From: Flavipsychrobacter sp.
Lineage (GTDB): Bacteria > Bacteroidota > Bacteroidia > Chitinophagales > Chitinophagaceae
Direction of reading: 5' to 3'
DNA: 64,000 nt
Assembly: GCA_041392855.1 (NCBI GenBank)
Contig: JAWKLD010000001.1
Location: 2,218,001 to 2,282,000 of the forward strand
Below, in pieces: positions 52,426 to 61,876 of the stretch. A program made the position numbers and the translations under genes. Below the pieces are notes generated by a model. That model did not search any database, was not told where the DNA came from, and worked only from the letters and a program-made list of their open reading frames with translations. Numbering within the stretch: position 1 is the stretch's first letter; the number at the start of each line of letters is the position of its first letter.

Positions 52426-54951
52426 ATGCACAAACTACCAGCTTTCATTTACTCATTTCTGCTGATTATATGCCTATTGGCTACAAATAGTACTGTAGCC
52501 CAACAAGGTAAAATAAATGGCATTGTAAGTAATGCTAATACTTTAGAACCTGTAGCATATGGTACAGCTATATGGATGAAAACACATATAGGCACACAAA
52601 CTGATACTTTAGGTCATTTTTCTATACCTCTAAGTAAAGACAAACAGGATACCCTTATTATCAGCTTTGTTGGTTATAAACCTTACAAAATTGCCAGAAA
52701 ACAAATTGAGACTAGGGAGGTATTAAAAATCTTATTAATTCCTACTCATTTATCCGAAGTCTTTGTAAGCTCAAAAATGACAAAAGGTTATCGTTGGTGG
52801 CGAGAAATTGTATCCCACAAGAAGTATAATAAGCCTAAGGACTATGACTACTTCTATTGCGAGTTATATAACAAGTATGAGATAGACATAAACAACATAG
52901 ACCATTATACTAACCTTCGCTTTCTGCAACCTTTCAAGGATAAGATCAATACAATTGTAGATAGCAATAAAAATGGTGAGAAATACTTCCCTATATTTTT
53001 CACAGAGTCTGTTTCTGACTTTTATAGTAGCAATCTATTACATAAAACAAGAAATGAGATAAAAGCGCTTAAAAGTACAGGGATCAATAACGAATCTATA
53101 CTTGAATACTTAGAAGACCAAGATCAAAAAACATCTGCTTACGACAACTTCATTACACTTTTTGGCAAAGAGTTTATTAGTCCACTAAATTATAGTGGTA
53201 ATAAAAACTATGAATATATCGGTGGTGATACAATTATAAATGACGATGGTGTTTTTTATCAACTTCGATTCAAACCACTACGAAATGGTGAAAATGTCTT
53301 TGAAGGGGAATGTTGGGTTGACACTAGCTCATGGGCAGTAAAAAAAATAACACTTACAGCTTCTGAAACTGCAGATATCAACTACATCCACGACATATAT
53401 CTCGAACAGACTTATCAACTCATCGGGAAAGACGAATGGGTTATATACAAAGACTTCTTAAAAGTAAAAGCAGCACCTCTAAAAAAAAGCACATTATCTG
53501 TTTTAGCAAGTAAAACTAGCTTTCAAAAGAATATCAAAACAGACAAAAAGTTTATTAGAAAAAAACTAGAGAACAGTAAAGGCCCTAACGTAATCATACA
53601 CAGTTATAATGATGTAACATGTAAAAAAATTGATGTTACTAAATTACGCCCTGAAGCATTGTCGCAAAAGGAACTTCAAGTGTATGAGATAATGGACTCT
53701 GTAAAGGCAATGCCTGAATATAAAAAGATAAGGAATGGATTCAACTTTTTTGTAGGTGGCTATAAGAAATTCGGCATAATTGAAATTGGCCCTTGGTATA
53801 AATGGGTAAGCGGCAATAGGCTTGAAGGACTTAGAAATAGGTTTGATATTTCTACAACCGAAAAGCTAAATAAGAACTTTCGTATACACAGTTATATAGC
53901 CTATGGATATAAAGACAAACGATTTAAAGGGGGTGCAGACATTAGGTACTCATTTATAAATGACCTTGATGTTTTTGCTGCTTACAAAAACGATATCTAT
54001 AATGGCAGACAGAAACATATTGATGCTGACATAGGCATTGACAACCTGTTTAGTGGCATGCTTAGGCGCCCTAATATTAAGCGCAAATTCTTGTACCAAG
54101 AACAAGGCTTATTGAGAATAACAAAACGTTTCCCTAGCAGCTTTTCCATCACACCAGGTTATTCTCAAACACATTATGCCTTACTATGGCCAACTAGAAA
54201 GGGTCCTTTTGACTATAAAATATTCAATACCGAAAGGATAACTAATGTGGAGCTGTCTCTAGGCTTAAGGTATGCCCCGGGAGAAAAAATAATAGATGGG
54301 TTTAGAAAGGATATTAGATTATCTAAAGGCACGCTACCGATTCTATCTTTAAATTATGCACAATCCTTACCTACGCTATTCAACACATTATATGAATACA
54401 AAAAAGTTGACGCGAGCTATTATCAGAAAATATTAATACCTAGGTGGGGTATTGTGAAATATACGTTATATGCTGGCAAAGTGTTTGGAGATGGCATACC
54501 ATTTATGATGCTAGAAGTACATCCAGGCAATGAAACTTTTTACTACAACAAGTTCTCCTTCAACCTTATGAATAGGTTTGAATATTTTAGTGATGAGTAT
54601 GCTGGTTTGAATTTTGAGCACAACATAGGCCAGAAAGTTTTAAAGTACATTTCTGTATTTAGGAAAATTGGTATCCGTCAATTTTATAACATAAAGACCT
54701 TATGGGGCAACGCTAATCTCACTAACAAAAACCTAAACAGAGCTGACCTAGGGGAGTATAACATTCGATCGTTAAACAACGGGATGTATACAGAAGTAGG
54801 TACAGGCTTTGATAATATATTCAATGTATTTAGAATAGACTTGGTTTGGAGACTAAACCCTAAAGCTGGAGATAATATTCCCAGCAAGCCCTACCTCAAT
54901 TCTACCAAACAAAACTTTGGAATATTCGGCAGTTTTAGAGTACAGCTTTAA
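52426..54951 (+). CDS. DUF5686 / carboxypeptidase-regulatory-like outer-membrane protein
   Basis: This 841-residue protein is read from the ATG at 52426 (MHKLPAFIYS), which opens a signal peptide ending near TVAQQ; an upstream TTG adds four residues. Residues 30-110 form a carboxypeptidase-like regulatory domain (INGIVSNANTLEPVAYGTAIW ... ISFVGYKPYKIARK). The remaining ~700 residues match the Bacteroidota DUF5686 pattern, ending with barrel-like strands (LNSTKQNFGIFGSFRVQL) as in outer-membrane proteins. The function is unknown; surface assembly or transport is plausible. It ends 31 bp before uvrB. Confidence 0.85.
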   Translation: MHKLPAFIYSFLLIICLLATNSTVAQQGKINGIVSNANTLEPVAYGTAIWMKTHIGTQTDTLGHFSIPLSKDKQDTLIISFVGYKPYKIARKQIETREVLKILLIPTHLSEVFVSSKMTKGYRWWREIVSHKKYNKPKDYDYFYCELYNKYEIDINNIDHYTNLRFLQPFKDKINTIVDSNKNGEKYFPIFFTESVSDFYSSNLLHKTRNEIKALKSTGINNESILEYLEDQDQKTSAYDNFITLFGKEFISPLNYSGNKNYEYIGGDTIINDDGVFYQLRFKPLRNGENVFEGECWVDTSSWAVKKITLTASETADINYIHDIYLEQTYQLIGKDEWVIYKDFLKVKAAPLKKSTLSVLASKTSFQKNIKTDKKFIRKKLENSKGPNVIIHSYNDVTCKKIDVTKLRPEALSQKELQVYEIMDSVKAMPEYKKIRNGFNFFVGGYKKFGIIEIGPWYKWVSGNRLEGLRNRFDISTTEKLNKNFRIHSYIAYGYKDKRFKGGADIRYSFINDLDVFAAYKNDIYNGRQKHIDADIGIDNLFSGMLRRPNIKRKFLYQEQGLLRITKRFPSSFSITPGYSQTHYALLWPTRKGPFDYKIFNTERITNVELSLGLRYAPGEKIIDGFRKDIRLSKGTLPILSLNYAQSLPTLFNTLYEYKKVDASYYQKILIPRWGIVKYTLYAGKVFGDGIPFMMLEVHPGNETFYYNKFSFNLMNRFEYFSDEYAGLNFEHNIGQKVLKYISVFRKIGIRQFYNIKTLWGNANLTNKNLNRADLGEYNIRSLNNGMYTEVGTGFDNIFNVFRIDLVWRLNPKAGDNIPSKPYLNSTKQNFGIFGSFRVQL

Positions 54952-54982
54952 AGCCAAACATTTTCCCGAACTTTGCCAGAGT

Positions 54983-57010
54983 ATGTTCAAAATTCATAGC
55001 CCTTACAAACCTGCAGGAGACCAACCTCATGCCATCTCCGAATTGGTTAATGGTATAAATTCAGGAGAGCAGTTTCAGACATTACTAGGTGTAACTGGGA
55101 GTGGTAAAACATTTACCATGGCCAATGTAATACAAGAAACTCAAAAGCCTACTCTAGTTATCACTCACAATAAAACACTTGTAGCACAACTATATGGAGA
55201 ACTACGACAATTCTTTCCTGATAATGCAGTAGAATATTTTGTAAGCTATTATGATTACTATCAACCAGAAGCATATATACCAACTAGTGACACTTATATA
55301 GAAAAAGACTTGTCAATAAATGAAGAACTTGACAAACTTCGTCTACGTGCTACTAGTAACCTACTAAGTGGCCGTAGAGATATTATTGTGGTGGCATCTG
55401 TTTCCTGTATTTATGGTATGGGTAACCCAACAGAATATACTAATAGTATCATTCGTTTTAAGACAGGAGACAATGTAGGTCGTAATGGATTCTTACATCA
55501 CCTCGTTAGTGCTCAATATATGCGTAGCCAAGGAGAGTTTGCCAGAGGAACTTTTCGTGTAAAAGGTGATACAGTTGATATCAATCTCCCTTATTTAGAT
55601 TATGGCTATCGTATCACATTTTTTGGAGATGAGGTTGAGGAAATTGAAAGTTTTGAAACTGATACAGGCAAACGTATTGCGCGGTTGGATAATGCGGCCA
55701 TTTTCCCTGCCAACCTTTATCTTGCACCTAAGGACATGATGGCAAGTATCATTCATGAGATACAAGATGAGATGAATGCACAGCAAGAGTATTTCATTAG
55801 TATTGGCAAACCACTGGAAGCGCAGCGCATTAAAGAACGTGTAAGCTATGATCTGGAAATGATCCAAGAGCTAGGCTTTTGTAATGGTATAGAAAACTAC
55901 TCACGCTTTTTAGATAGAAGAGAACCAGGAACTAGGCCATTCTGTTTAATAGATTACTTCCCTGATGATTTTCTAATGGTTATTGACGAGAGCCACGTGA
56001 CCATACCTCAAGTAAGCGGCATGTATGGTGGAGATAGAAGTAGGAAACTAAATCTTGTTGATTATGGATTTCGACTACCAAGTGCATTGGATAACAGACC
56101 CCTTAATTTTCAAGAATTTGAAAGCTTATTAAATCAAGTAGTATTTGTTAGTGCTACACCAGGCGATTATGAATTGCATCGCACACAAGGTGTCGTTACC
56201 GAACAAGTTGTGAGACCTACTGGGCTCTTAGACCCCCCAATTGAGATTCGTCCAAGTACCAACCAAATAGATGACTTGCTTGATGAAATAGACAAACGTG
56301 TTAAGAAAAATGACCGTGTGTTAGTAACCACCCTTACTAAACGCATGGCAGAAGAGATGGACAAGTACTTGAAACGTATAGATATCAAAAGCAAGTATAT
56401 ACACAGCGAAGTAGACACACTGGAAAGAGTTGAAATACTACGTGAATTACGATTAGGCAAAATTGATGTTTTAGTAGGCGTAAACTTATTGCGGGAGGGC
56501 TTAGATTTACCGGAAGTTTCATTAATGGCAATACTTGATGCCGACAAAGAAGGTTTTTTACGTAACGAACGTTCTCTAACACAAATGGCAGGACGTGCAG
56601 CTCGTAATGCTGAGGGCTTGGTTATCTTTTATGCTGATAGAATGACGGAAAGCATGCAACGCACAATTGACGAAACAAATAGACGTAGAGAAAAACAAAT
56701 AAAATACAATACGGAACATAATATAACTCCGATGACTATTAGGAAAAGTACCGATGAAGTTTTTCAACAAACATCAGTACTTGACATTAAAGGTTTTGAT
56801 GAGAATAATCAGTATGCTGTACACGATGAAATAACTACAATTGCGGCTGAAGAAGAAGTAACTTATAAAACTGCAACTCAGTTACAAAAAATTATCAAAC
56901 AGACTAAAAAACACATGCAGCAAGCTGCTAAAGATCTAGACTTTATGGAAGCAGCAAGATTGCGCGATAAGATGCTAGCTTTAGAGAAAGAGTTAGAGGC
57001 TATGAAGTAA
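54983..57010 (+). CDS. uvrB: Excinuclease ABC subunit B
   Basis: UvrB is the damage-verifying helicase-like subunit of nucleotide excision repair. The start at ATG 54983 (MFKIHSPYKPAGDQPHAI) matches the family; upstream in-frame codons overlap the previous gene. Walker A is GVTGSGKT (36-43), the beta-hairpin YYDYYQPEAYIP follows, and helicase motifs V/VI appear as VGVNLLREGLDLPEVSL and QMAGRAARN. The C-terminal UVR domain is KKHMQQAAKDLDFMEAARLRDKM. The length of 675 is normal. uvrA is not in the window. Confidence 0.97.
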   Translation: MFKIHSPYKPAGDQPHAISELVNGINSGEQFQTLLGVTGSGKTFTMANVIQETQKPTLVITHNKTLVAQLYGELRQFFPDNAVEYFVSYYDYYQPEAYIPTSDTYIEKDLSINEELDKLRLRATSNLLSGRRDIIVVASVSCIYGMGNPTEYTNSIIRFKTGDNVGRNGFLHHLVSAQYMRSQGEFARGTFRVKGDTVDINLPYLDYGYRITFFGDEVEEIESFETDTGKRIARLDNAAIFPANLYLAPKDMMASIIHEIQDEMNAQQEYFISIGKPLEAQRIKERVSYDLEMIQELGFCNGIENYSRFLDRREPGTRPFCLIDYFPDDFLMVIDESHVTIPQVSGMYGGDRSRKLNLVDYGFRLPSALDNRPLNFQEFESLLNQVVFVSATPGDYELHRTQGVVTEQVVRPTGLLDPPIEIRPSTNQIDDLLDEIDKRVKKNDRVLVTTLTKRMAEEMDKYLKRIDIKSKYIHSEVDTLERVEILRELRLGKIDVLVGVNLLREGLDLPEVSLMAILDADKEGFLRNERSLTQMAGRAARNAEGLVIFYADRMTESMQRTIDETNRRREKQIKYNTEHNITPMTIRKSTDEVFQQTSVLDIKGFDENNQYAVHDEITTIAAEEEVTYKTATQLQKIIKQTKKHMQQAAKDLDFMEAARLRDKMLALEKELEAMK

Positions 57011-57012
57011 CA

Positions 57013-57672
57013 CTAACTTGCAATGTTATTAATATCCCTATTTTCCAAGTGTATTTTATCACTACCATGTAGGGCTACATTTATCATGGCTTTACCTACT
57101 CTGGCGGTATCTGTCACTGAAGGTAGTTTTTCTAATAGCGGGAATAGAGGTCTCGTAATTTTGTACATCGTATTATACCACCTTGTTTTAGACTGTATAC
57201 CTTTTTTAGGTAGAATCACACCTGGCCTAAACATATAAGCTTTCTTAAAAGGCATTGACAATAATTTATTTTCAGTCTTACCTTTTACTCTAGCCCACAT
57301 GCTTCGCCCCTTCTCTGTACTATCAGTACCAGTACCTGAAACATACAAGAAAGTCATATTAGGACTTACAACAGTTTCAGCAAAATGAATGGTCAAGTCA
57401 TATGTAAGCCCGGTATACTGTTCCTCACTCATACCTACAGCAGAAACACCTAAACAGAAAAAGCAAGCATCATAACCTTGCAAGCGCTTTTTAACAGAAG
57501 ACAAGTCAAAAAAATCTTTGTGGATTATCTCTGTCAATTTTGGATGTTTGATTCCAACAGTAGACCTATTGATAATCAGCACTTCTTCTATATTATTACT
57601 ATCAAGACATTCGTATAGTACACCTTTTCCTACCATACCTGTTGTACCCGTAATAATCACACGTAACTTCAT
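57013..57672 (-). CDS. NAD(P)-binding atypical SDR-like protein
   Basis: This 219-residue Rossmann protein begins RVIITGTTGMVGKGVLYECL with the dinucleotide-binding TGxxGxxG motif. It continues with DACFFCLGVSAVGM and FLYVSGTGTDS; the classic SDR YxxxK motif is not obvious. It resembles atypical epimerase-like proteins (HTATIP2-like). It is the last gene of the DegT-DUF58-BatD-BatA operon, 27 bp after BatA, and converges on uvrB with a 2-bp gap. The substrate is unknown. Confidence 0.8.
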   Translation of the reverse strand: MKLRVIITGTTGMVGKGVLYECLDSNNIEEVLIINRSTVGIKHPKLTEIIHKDFFDLSSVKKRLQGYDACFFCLGVSAVGMSEEQYTGLTYDLTIHFAETVVSPNMTFLYVSGTGTDSTEKGRSMWARVKGKTENKLLSMPFKKAYMFRPGVILPKKGIQSKTRWYNTMYKITRPLFPLLEKLPSVTDTARVGKAMINVALHGSDKIHLENRDINNIAS

Positions 57673-57699
57673 ACCTCTAAAGTTAAGTGATATTAGCCA

Positions 57700-58704
57700 T
57701 TATGTTATTGACCTGAAAATAGTATACCTCAAGGTGAGCTCTAATAACAGAAGAACAATTGTGATTAATGCAAATGGGAAGAAAAGCTCAGCATAATGCT
57801 TGTAGCTACTCACTTCTATTTTTGTTTTTTCTAACTGGTCTATTTCCTTATATATGGCGTTAAGAGAGGTATTATTAGTAGCACGGTAATATTTACCGCC
57901 TGTTTCCTTTGCTATTTTTTTCAATAGGGGTTCATCTATTTGTACAGCCATCATCTGTTTCTGTGTACCTAAAGGCGTTTGTACAGGATATGGAGCTTGC
58001 CCTTTACTACCTACACCAATAGTATAGACCCTCACTTTATAAGACTTGGCAATTTCAAGAGCAGTACTAGGATCAATAAGGCCAGAATTATTGACCCCAT
58101 CAGTAAGTAAAATAAGTACTTTACTCTTTGCTTTTGAAGCTCTTAAACGGTCAACACCTGTTGCCAAACCCATACCGATGGCAGTACCATCTGCTAACAG
58201 GCCACTCTTTATATTACTTAACTGCTCTTTTAAAACCTGATGATCAATAGTTATAGGTACTTGAGTAAAACTCTCACCGGAAAATATAACAAGTCCTACA
58301 CGATCCGTTTTTCTACTCTCTACAAACTTTGCCGCTACTTCCTTTGCTGCCTCTATACGGTTAGGTTTTAAATCCTCAGCCAACATACTTCCCGACACAT
58401 CTATAGACATTACTATATCAATACCCTCACTATCAATATTTTCTGTAACATTACTACTTTGTGGCCTTGCCAATGCAACTATCAAAGAAGCTATAGCCAA
58501 CACCCTTAGTAAAAACATTGATGGCAATAGACGTACTCTCCAACTAGGCTTCACCTCAGAAATACCACTAAGAGTTGTTAAACGCATCGCTGGCTGATGG
58601 TTCTTTTTCTTACGCAGCTGCCACCATATCATAAAAGGTATTACCAGAAGTAATAGAAAATACCATGGGTGTGCAAAGCTGATATGTGACCAAGGCATAT
58701 TCAT
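57700..58704 (-). CDS. batA: BatA-like von Willebrand factor A domain membrane protein
   Basis: This 334-residue protein has an N-terminal membrane helix region (HPWYFLLLLVIPFMIWW, then LLRVLAIASLIVALA), a periplasmic or cytoplasmic VWA domain with the MIDAS motif DVSGS (MSIDVSGSMLAEDL), LLTDGVNNSG further on, and a C-terminal membrane helix (LFFPFALITIVLLLLELTL). This is the BatA pattern of the Bacteroides aerotolerance operon. The start ATG overlaps the stop of the BatD-like gene by one base. Together with DUF58 and BatD it likely forms an envelope complex of unknown task. Confidence 0.88.
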   Translation of the reverse strand: MNMPWSHISFAHPWYFLLLLVIPFMIWWQLRKKKNHQPAMRLTTLSGISEVKPSWRVRLLPSMFLLRVLAIASLIVALARPQSSNVTENIDSEGIDIVMSIDVSGSMLAEDLKPNRIEAAKEVAAKFVESRKTDRVGLVIFSGESFTQVPITIDHQVLKEQLSNIKSGLLADGTAIGMGLATGVDRLRASKAKSKVLILLTDGVNNSGLIDPSTALEIAKSYKVRVYTIGVGSKGQAPYPVQTPLGTQKQMMAVQIDEPLLKKIAKETGGKYYRATNNTSLNAIYKEIDQLEKTKIEVSSYKHYAELFFPFALITIVLLLLELTLRYTIFRSIT

Positions 58705-59645
58705 TATTTTTTCTTCTCTTTTGGGTTAGTCTCTTCTATGGGCACTGTAATAGAAACGAACTGACTAATTTTATTAAATGCATCAATATGCTCTTCCGGC
58801 AATGGTTGTGCTTTTGCAAACTTTGCCATATCTGCTATTCTTAATGCACTTTCTATTATCCCTCTATGCATTGTCAACTCTTTATGCGTTTTCATTTTAT
58901 CTAACAACTCATCTGTAGTTAGCCCCAAAACGGTAATACCATAACGACCACCAATATAGTAACGAAGAATATCAGTAAGTTCTACATAATACTGCTTGAC
59001 CTCTCCTTTTTGCCATAGCTCTTTCCTCTCTAACTCACCTAACATTCTAGTAGCTCTTTCATGTAGCGTTTCCGAAGGTGGTGGGATATATGGCTTTTTC
59101 TTCTTTTTTAGTAGTGTATATGCTATCATAACCACTAGTGTTAATAACAACAAACCACGCCATATCCAGAAGAGTGTTGTAAGATGATCTAACCAAGTTA
59201 ACTCTACCTCTTTAATATCCTTTATATCTCTAAATGGTTTTGTAGTATCAACTGGTATGGTCTGCACATACAGATCAAAAGAGTCTGTATAAAATATTGT
59301 TGAATTGCCACCCTTTACTGCAGCAAATTCAAATGCAGGTATTTGGTACACCCCAGAATCGAAACCTGTAATTAAAAGTCTTTGCTTGTAGGTAATACCA
59401 CCGTCTTTTGTAACGGTATCAATTTTGCCCTTTTCAATTACTTCTAGAGTATTAAAGGTGTCAGGAATATTTGCCCAAATCAACTTTCCCTCTTTATCTC
59501 CCTTTACTTCAATAAAGTATCTTACTTGGTCTCCTATAGTTATCTCCTTTGCGTCTATTTTTGTTGACACGGTAGTTTGTGCTACCACAGCCAAAGGAGC
59601 TAATAGTGTTGCCAATAAAAGAATGATATGTATCCTGATCTTCAT
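58704..59645 (-). CDS. BatD-like membrane protein with Ig-like domain
   Basis: This 313-residue protein has a signal peptide (MKIRIHIILLLATLLAPLAVVAQ), a beta-rich domain (TTVSTKIDAKEITIGDQVRYFIEVKG ... YQIPAFEF), a membrane helix (FWIWRGLLLLTLVVMIAYTLL), and a C-terminal helical cytoplasmic domain (ERATRMLGELERKELWQKGEVKQYYVELTDILRYYIGGRYGI). This layout fits a shortened BatD or DUF4381-type partner. It sits between DUF58 (6-bp gap) and BatA (1-bp overlap), as in Bat/MoxR clusters. Confidence 0.8.
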   Translation of the reverse strand: MKIRIHIILLLATLLAPLAVVAQTTVSTKIDAKEITIGDQVRYFIEVKGDKEGKLIWANIPDTFNTLEVIEKGKIDTVTKDGGITYKQRLLITGFDSGVYQIPAFEFAAVKGGNSTIFYTDSFDLYVQTIPVDTTKPFRDIKDIKEVELTWLDHLTTLFWIWRGLLLLTLVVMIAYTLLKKKKKPYIPPPSETLHERATRMLGELERKELWQKGEVKQYYVELTDILRYYIGGRYGITVLGLTTDELLDKMKTHKELTMHRGIIESALRIADMAKFAKAQPLPEEHIDAFNKISQFVSITVPIEETNPKEKKK

Positions 59646-59651
59646 AATTAC

Positions 59652-60521
59652 CTATCTACCTTTGAAGAAGCCTTGTAACACTTTTACATAATCCTCATCA
59701 GTCCTTAATGTCATCAACTGAGCGCCACTTTTTCTAAACGACTGAGTACAATACTTTTTATGAGTATCAAATCTATGTGCATAATTTACTCTTACAGCTT
59801 TACTTTCTGTATCTAGCCAAGCTGTTTCTTTTGTTTCAGAATCTATAACCTGAACCAAACCTGCGTGTGGCAACTCTCTGTCGTGTTTATCGTACACTTG
59901 AATACCAACTAGGTCGTGCCTACGAGCAGCAAGTTGTAATGCTTTTTCATAATCCTCGCTTATAAAGTCGCTTAACACAAAAGTGATCGCTCTTTTTTTC
60001 TGCACTTGGTTCAATAGCTCTAATGCTGCTTTTACATTCGTTCCACCTTCTTCTTTTGGCTCTAAAGCCACAAGCTCTCTAATAATACGTAATATATGAC
60101 TACGCCCCTTTTTAGGTGGTATAAACTGCTCTACTTTGTCACTGAAAAATATCACACCAACTTTATCATTATTGGTGGCAGCTGAAAAAGATAATACAGC
60201 ACTTATCTCTGTAATTAGTTCTCTCTTTAGCCTTTCATTTGTTCCAAACAGAGAACTGCTACTTACATCTACCAAAAGCATGAGAATTAATTCCCGCTCT
60301 TCCTCAAACACTTTTACAAAGGGAGTTGAGAATCTGGCAGTTACATTCCAGTCAATGTTCTTCACATCGTCACCATGCTGATACTCTCTTACTTCACTAA
60401 AAGACATTCCCCTTCCCTTAAAGGCAGAGTGATATTCGCCTGCGAATATATGGTTACTAAGCCCTTTAGTTTTTATTTCTATCCTTCTTACCTTTTTTAG
60501 TATTTCAGCGGTCGTCAGCAT
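59652..60521 (-). CDS. DUF58 domain-containing protein
   Basis: This 289-residue cytoplasmic protein has the DUF58 core: FAGEYHSAFKGRGMSFSEVREYQHGDDVKNIDWNVTARF, followed by a VWA-like segment with LMLLVDVSSSSLFGT. DUF58 proteins normally partner with MoxR AAA ATPases and VWA proteins; here BatD-like and BatA genes follow directly but no MoxR gene is visible in the window. The gene begins 6 bp after the DegT aminotransferase gene. Confidence 0.9.
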   Translation of the reverse strand: MLTTAEILKKVRRIEIKTKGLSNHIFAGEYHSAFKGRGMSFSEVREYQHGDDVKNIDWNVTARFSTPFVKVFEEERELILMLLVDVSSSSLFGTNERLKRELITEISAVLSFSAATNNDKVGVIFFSDKVEQFIPPKKGRSHILRIIRELVALEPKEEGGTNVKAALELLNQVQKKRAITFVLSDFISEDYEKALQLAARRHDLVGIQVYDKHDRELPHAGLVQVIDSETKETAWLDTESKAVRVNYAHRFDTHKKYCTQSFRKSGAQLMTLRTDEDYVKVLQGFFKGR

Positions 60522-60527
60522 AGTTTA

Positions 60528-61736
60528 TTAAACCGTAGTTTCTTTTACTATTTGTTTTAATACTATTGCCATCTGTTCACCTCGAGCCTTAGCCTCTTCT
60601 TCTGTCATCTTTAGGGTTATAAGAGATGTTATACAACGTCCCATAATAGCATCGCTGATAGGAAAAGCCTGATTGCTGTAATGTAGTACTTGCTGTTTTT
60701 GATCATCATGCAAGCGATGCATAAAGCTGCCATTCTGCAAATGCTGCCATTTACGGATATAATGCCAGTTATTATCGTACCAATAAAAATTACCTCCTAT
60801 GCCTGCTTTGGCTAATGCAGCAATTCCTTCTCTTGCTTCAGCCTCTGTAGGTAAAAAGAAGGATAAGAACATACAAGTATCTCCTTCCGGATCAGGTATT
60901 TCTCTAAACGTTATACCTGGTACATCAACAAGTTGCTCTTTTATAATGCGATGATTTCTCCTTTGTATCTCCAAAACCGAATCAACCTTACGAATTTGAG
61001 CTAAACCAACCGCGGCATGTAATTCAGAGATACGGTAGTTAAATCCTAAATAAGGATGCGATTCTGCTCCTCTATCATTGCCCACATGGTCATGACCATG
61101 GTCGCTCATATGATCGCATTTTGTATAAACATCTTTATCGTTGGTAAGAACAACACCCCCTTCACCACAAGTCATTATTTTCACGAAGTCAAAAGAAAAG
61201 GTTCCTGCATCACCTATCGTTCCTAGATGCTTTCCTTTATAAGTACCACCAATGGCTTGGCAAGCATCTTCTAGTAGTAATAAATTATGTTGTGTACATA
61301 TAGTTTTTAGTTCATCTATTTTTGCCATACTACCACACATATGTACCGGCATTATAGCTTTTGTTTTTGGTGTTATAGCAGCTGCTACCGCTTTAGGGTC
61401 TAGTGTTAGTGACTCATCAATGTCTACTAAAACAGGTATGGCACCTGTAGAAATCACTGCTTCAAAACTAGCGACAAAAGTAAATGTTGGCATGATCACT
61501 TCATCACCTGCACCAATGCCCAAAGCTGCCATAGCAAGATTAAGTGCAGCAGTACCACTACTTACCAACTGTGCATGTTTACTGCCAAATCGGTTACATA
61601 TTTCTTGCTCCAGCTCATTAGCTTTCCAAGTATTATTACGAGCACCATCGAAGCCATAACGCATTAAGATCCCAGTCTCTAAAACGTCATTTACTTCTTT
61701 GCGCTCTTCGTCGCCAAATAGTTCAAATCCAGGCAT
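60528..61736 (-). CDS. DegT/DnrJ/EryC1/StrS family PLP aminotransferase (KdnA-like)
   Basis: This 402-residue sugar aminotransferase-type PLP enzyme has its lysine at K186 (FSFDFVKIMTCGEGG) and conserved SSGTAALNLAMAALGIGAGDEV and EDACQAIGG blocks. The opening MPGFELFGDEE and the SDHGHDHVGNDRGAESHPYLG segment closely recall KdnA, which aminates C8 of 3,8-dideoxy-octulosonate in Shewanella; that likeness is from memory. No kdnB is near. An exact -7 element lies 17 bp upstream; four further genes follow in a tight operon. Confidence 0.85.
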   Translation of the reverse strand: MPGFELFGDEERKEVNDVLETGILMRYGFDGARNNTWKANELEQEICNRFGSKHAQLVSSGTAALNLAMAALGIGAGDEVIMPTFTFVASFEAVISTGAIPVLVDIDESLTLDPKAVAAAITPKTKAIMPVHMCGSMAKIDELKTICTQHNLLLLEDACQAIGGTYKGKHLGTIGDAGTFSFDFVKIMTCGEGGVVLTNDKDVYTKCDHMSDHGHDHVGNDRGAESHPYLGFNYRISELHAAVGLAQIRKVDSVLEIQRRNHRIIKEQLVDVPGITFREIPDPEGDTCMFLSFFLPTEAEAREGIAALAKAGIGGNFYWYDNNWHYIRKWQHLQNGSFMHRLHDDQKQQVLHYSNQAFPISDAIMGRCITSLITLKMTEEEAKARGEQMAIVLKQIVKETTV

Positions 61737-61753
61737 ATAAAATGTTTAGTGAA

Positions 61754-61761
61754 CAAAAGTA
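61754..61761 (-). promoter_or_regulatory. -7 element (TACTTTTG) of the DegT-DUF58-Bat operon
   Basis: An exact TAnnTTTG match on the minus strand, 17 bp before the DegT start codon. The -33 region is weak. Confidence 0.5.
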
Positions 61762-61841
61762 ACAGATAGTATTTTTATATACTTTAATGAATTACTAAAA
61801 TTTTCTGAAAAATTGGGTTATCATCCCCAATATATAAACCT

Positions 61842-61849
61842 TAGTTTTG
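61842..61849 (+). promoter_or_regulatory. -7 element (TAGTTTTG) of the downstream lipoprotein gene
   Basis: An exact TAnnTTTG match 27 bp before the ATG at 61877. Divergent from the DegT promoter about 90 bp away. Confidence 0.45.
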
Positions 61850-61876
61850 CATTATACACAAAAAAAATCCGCAATT

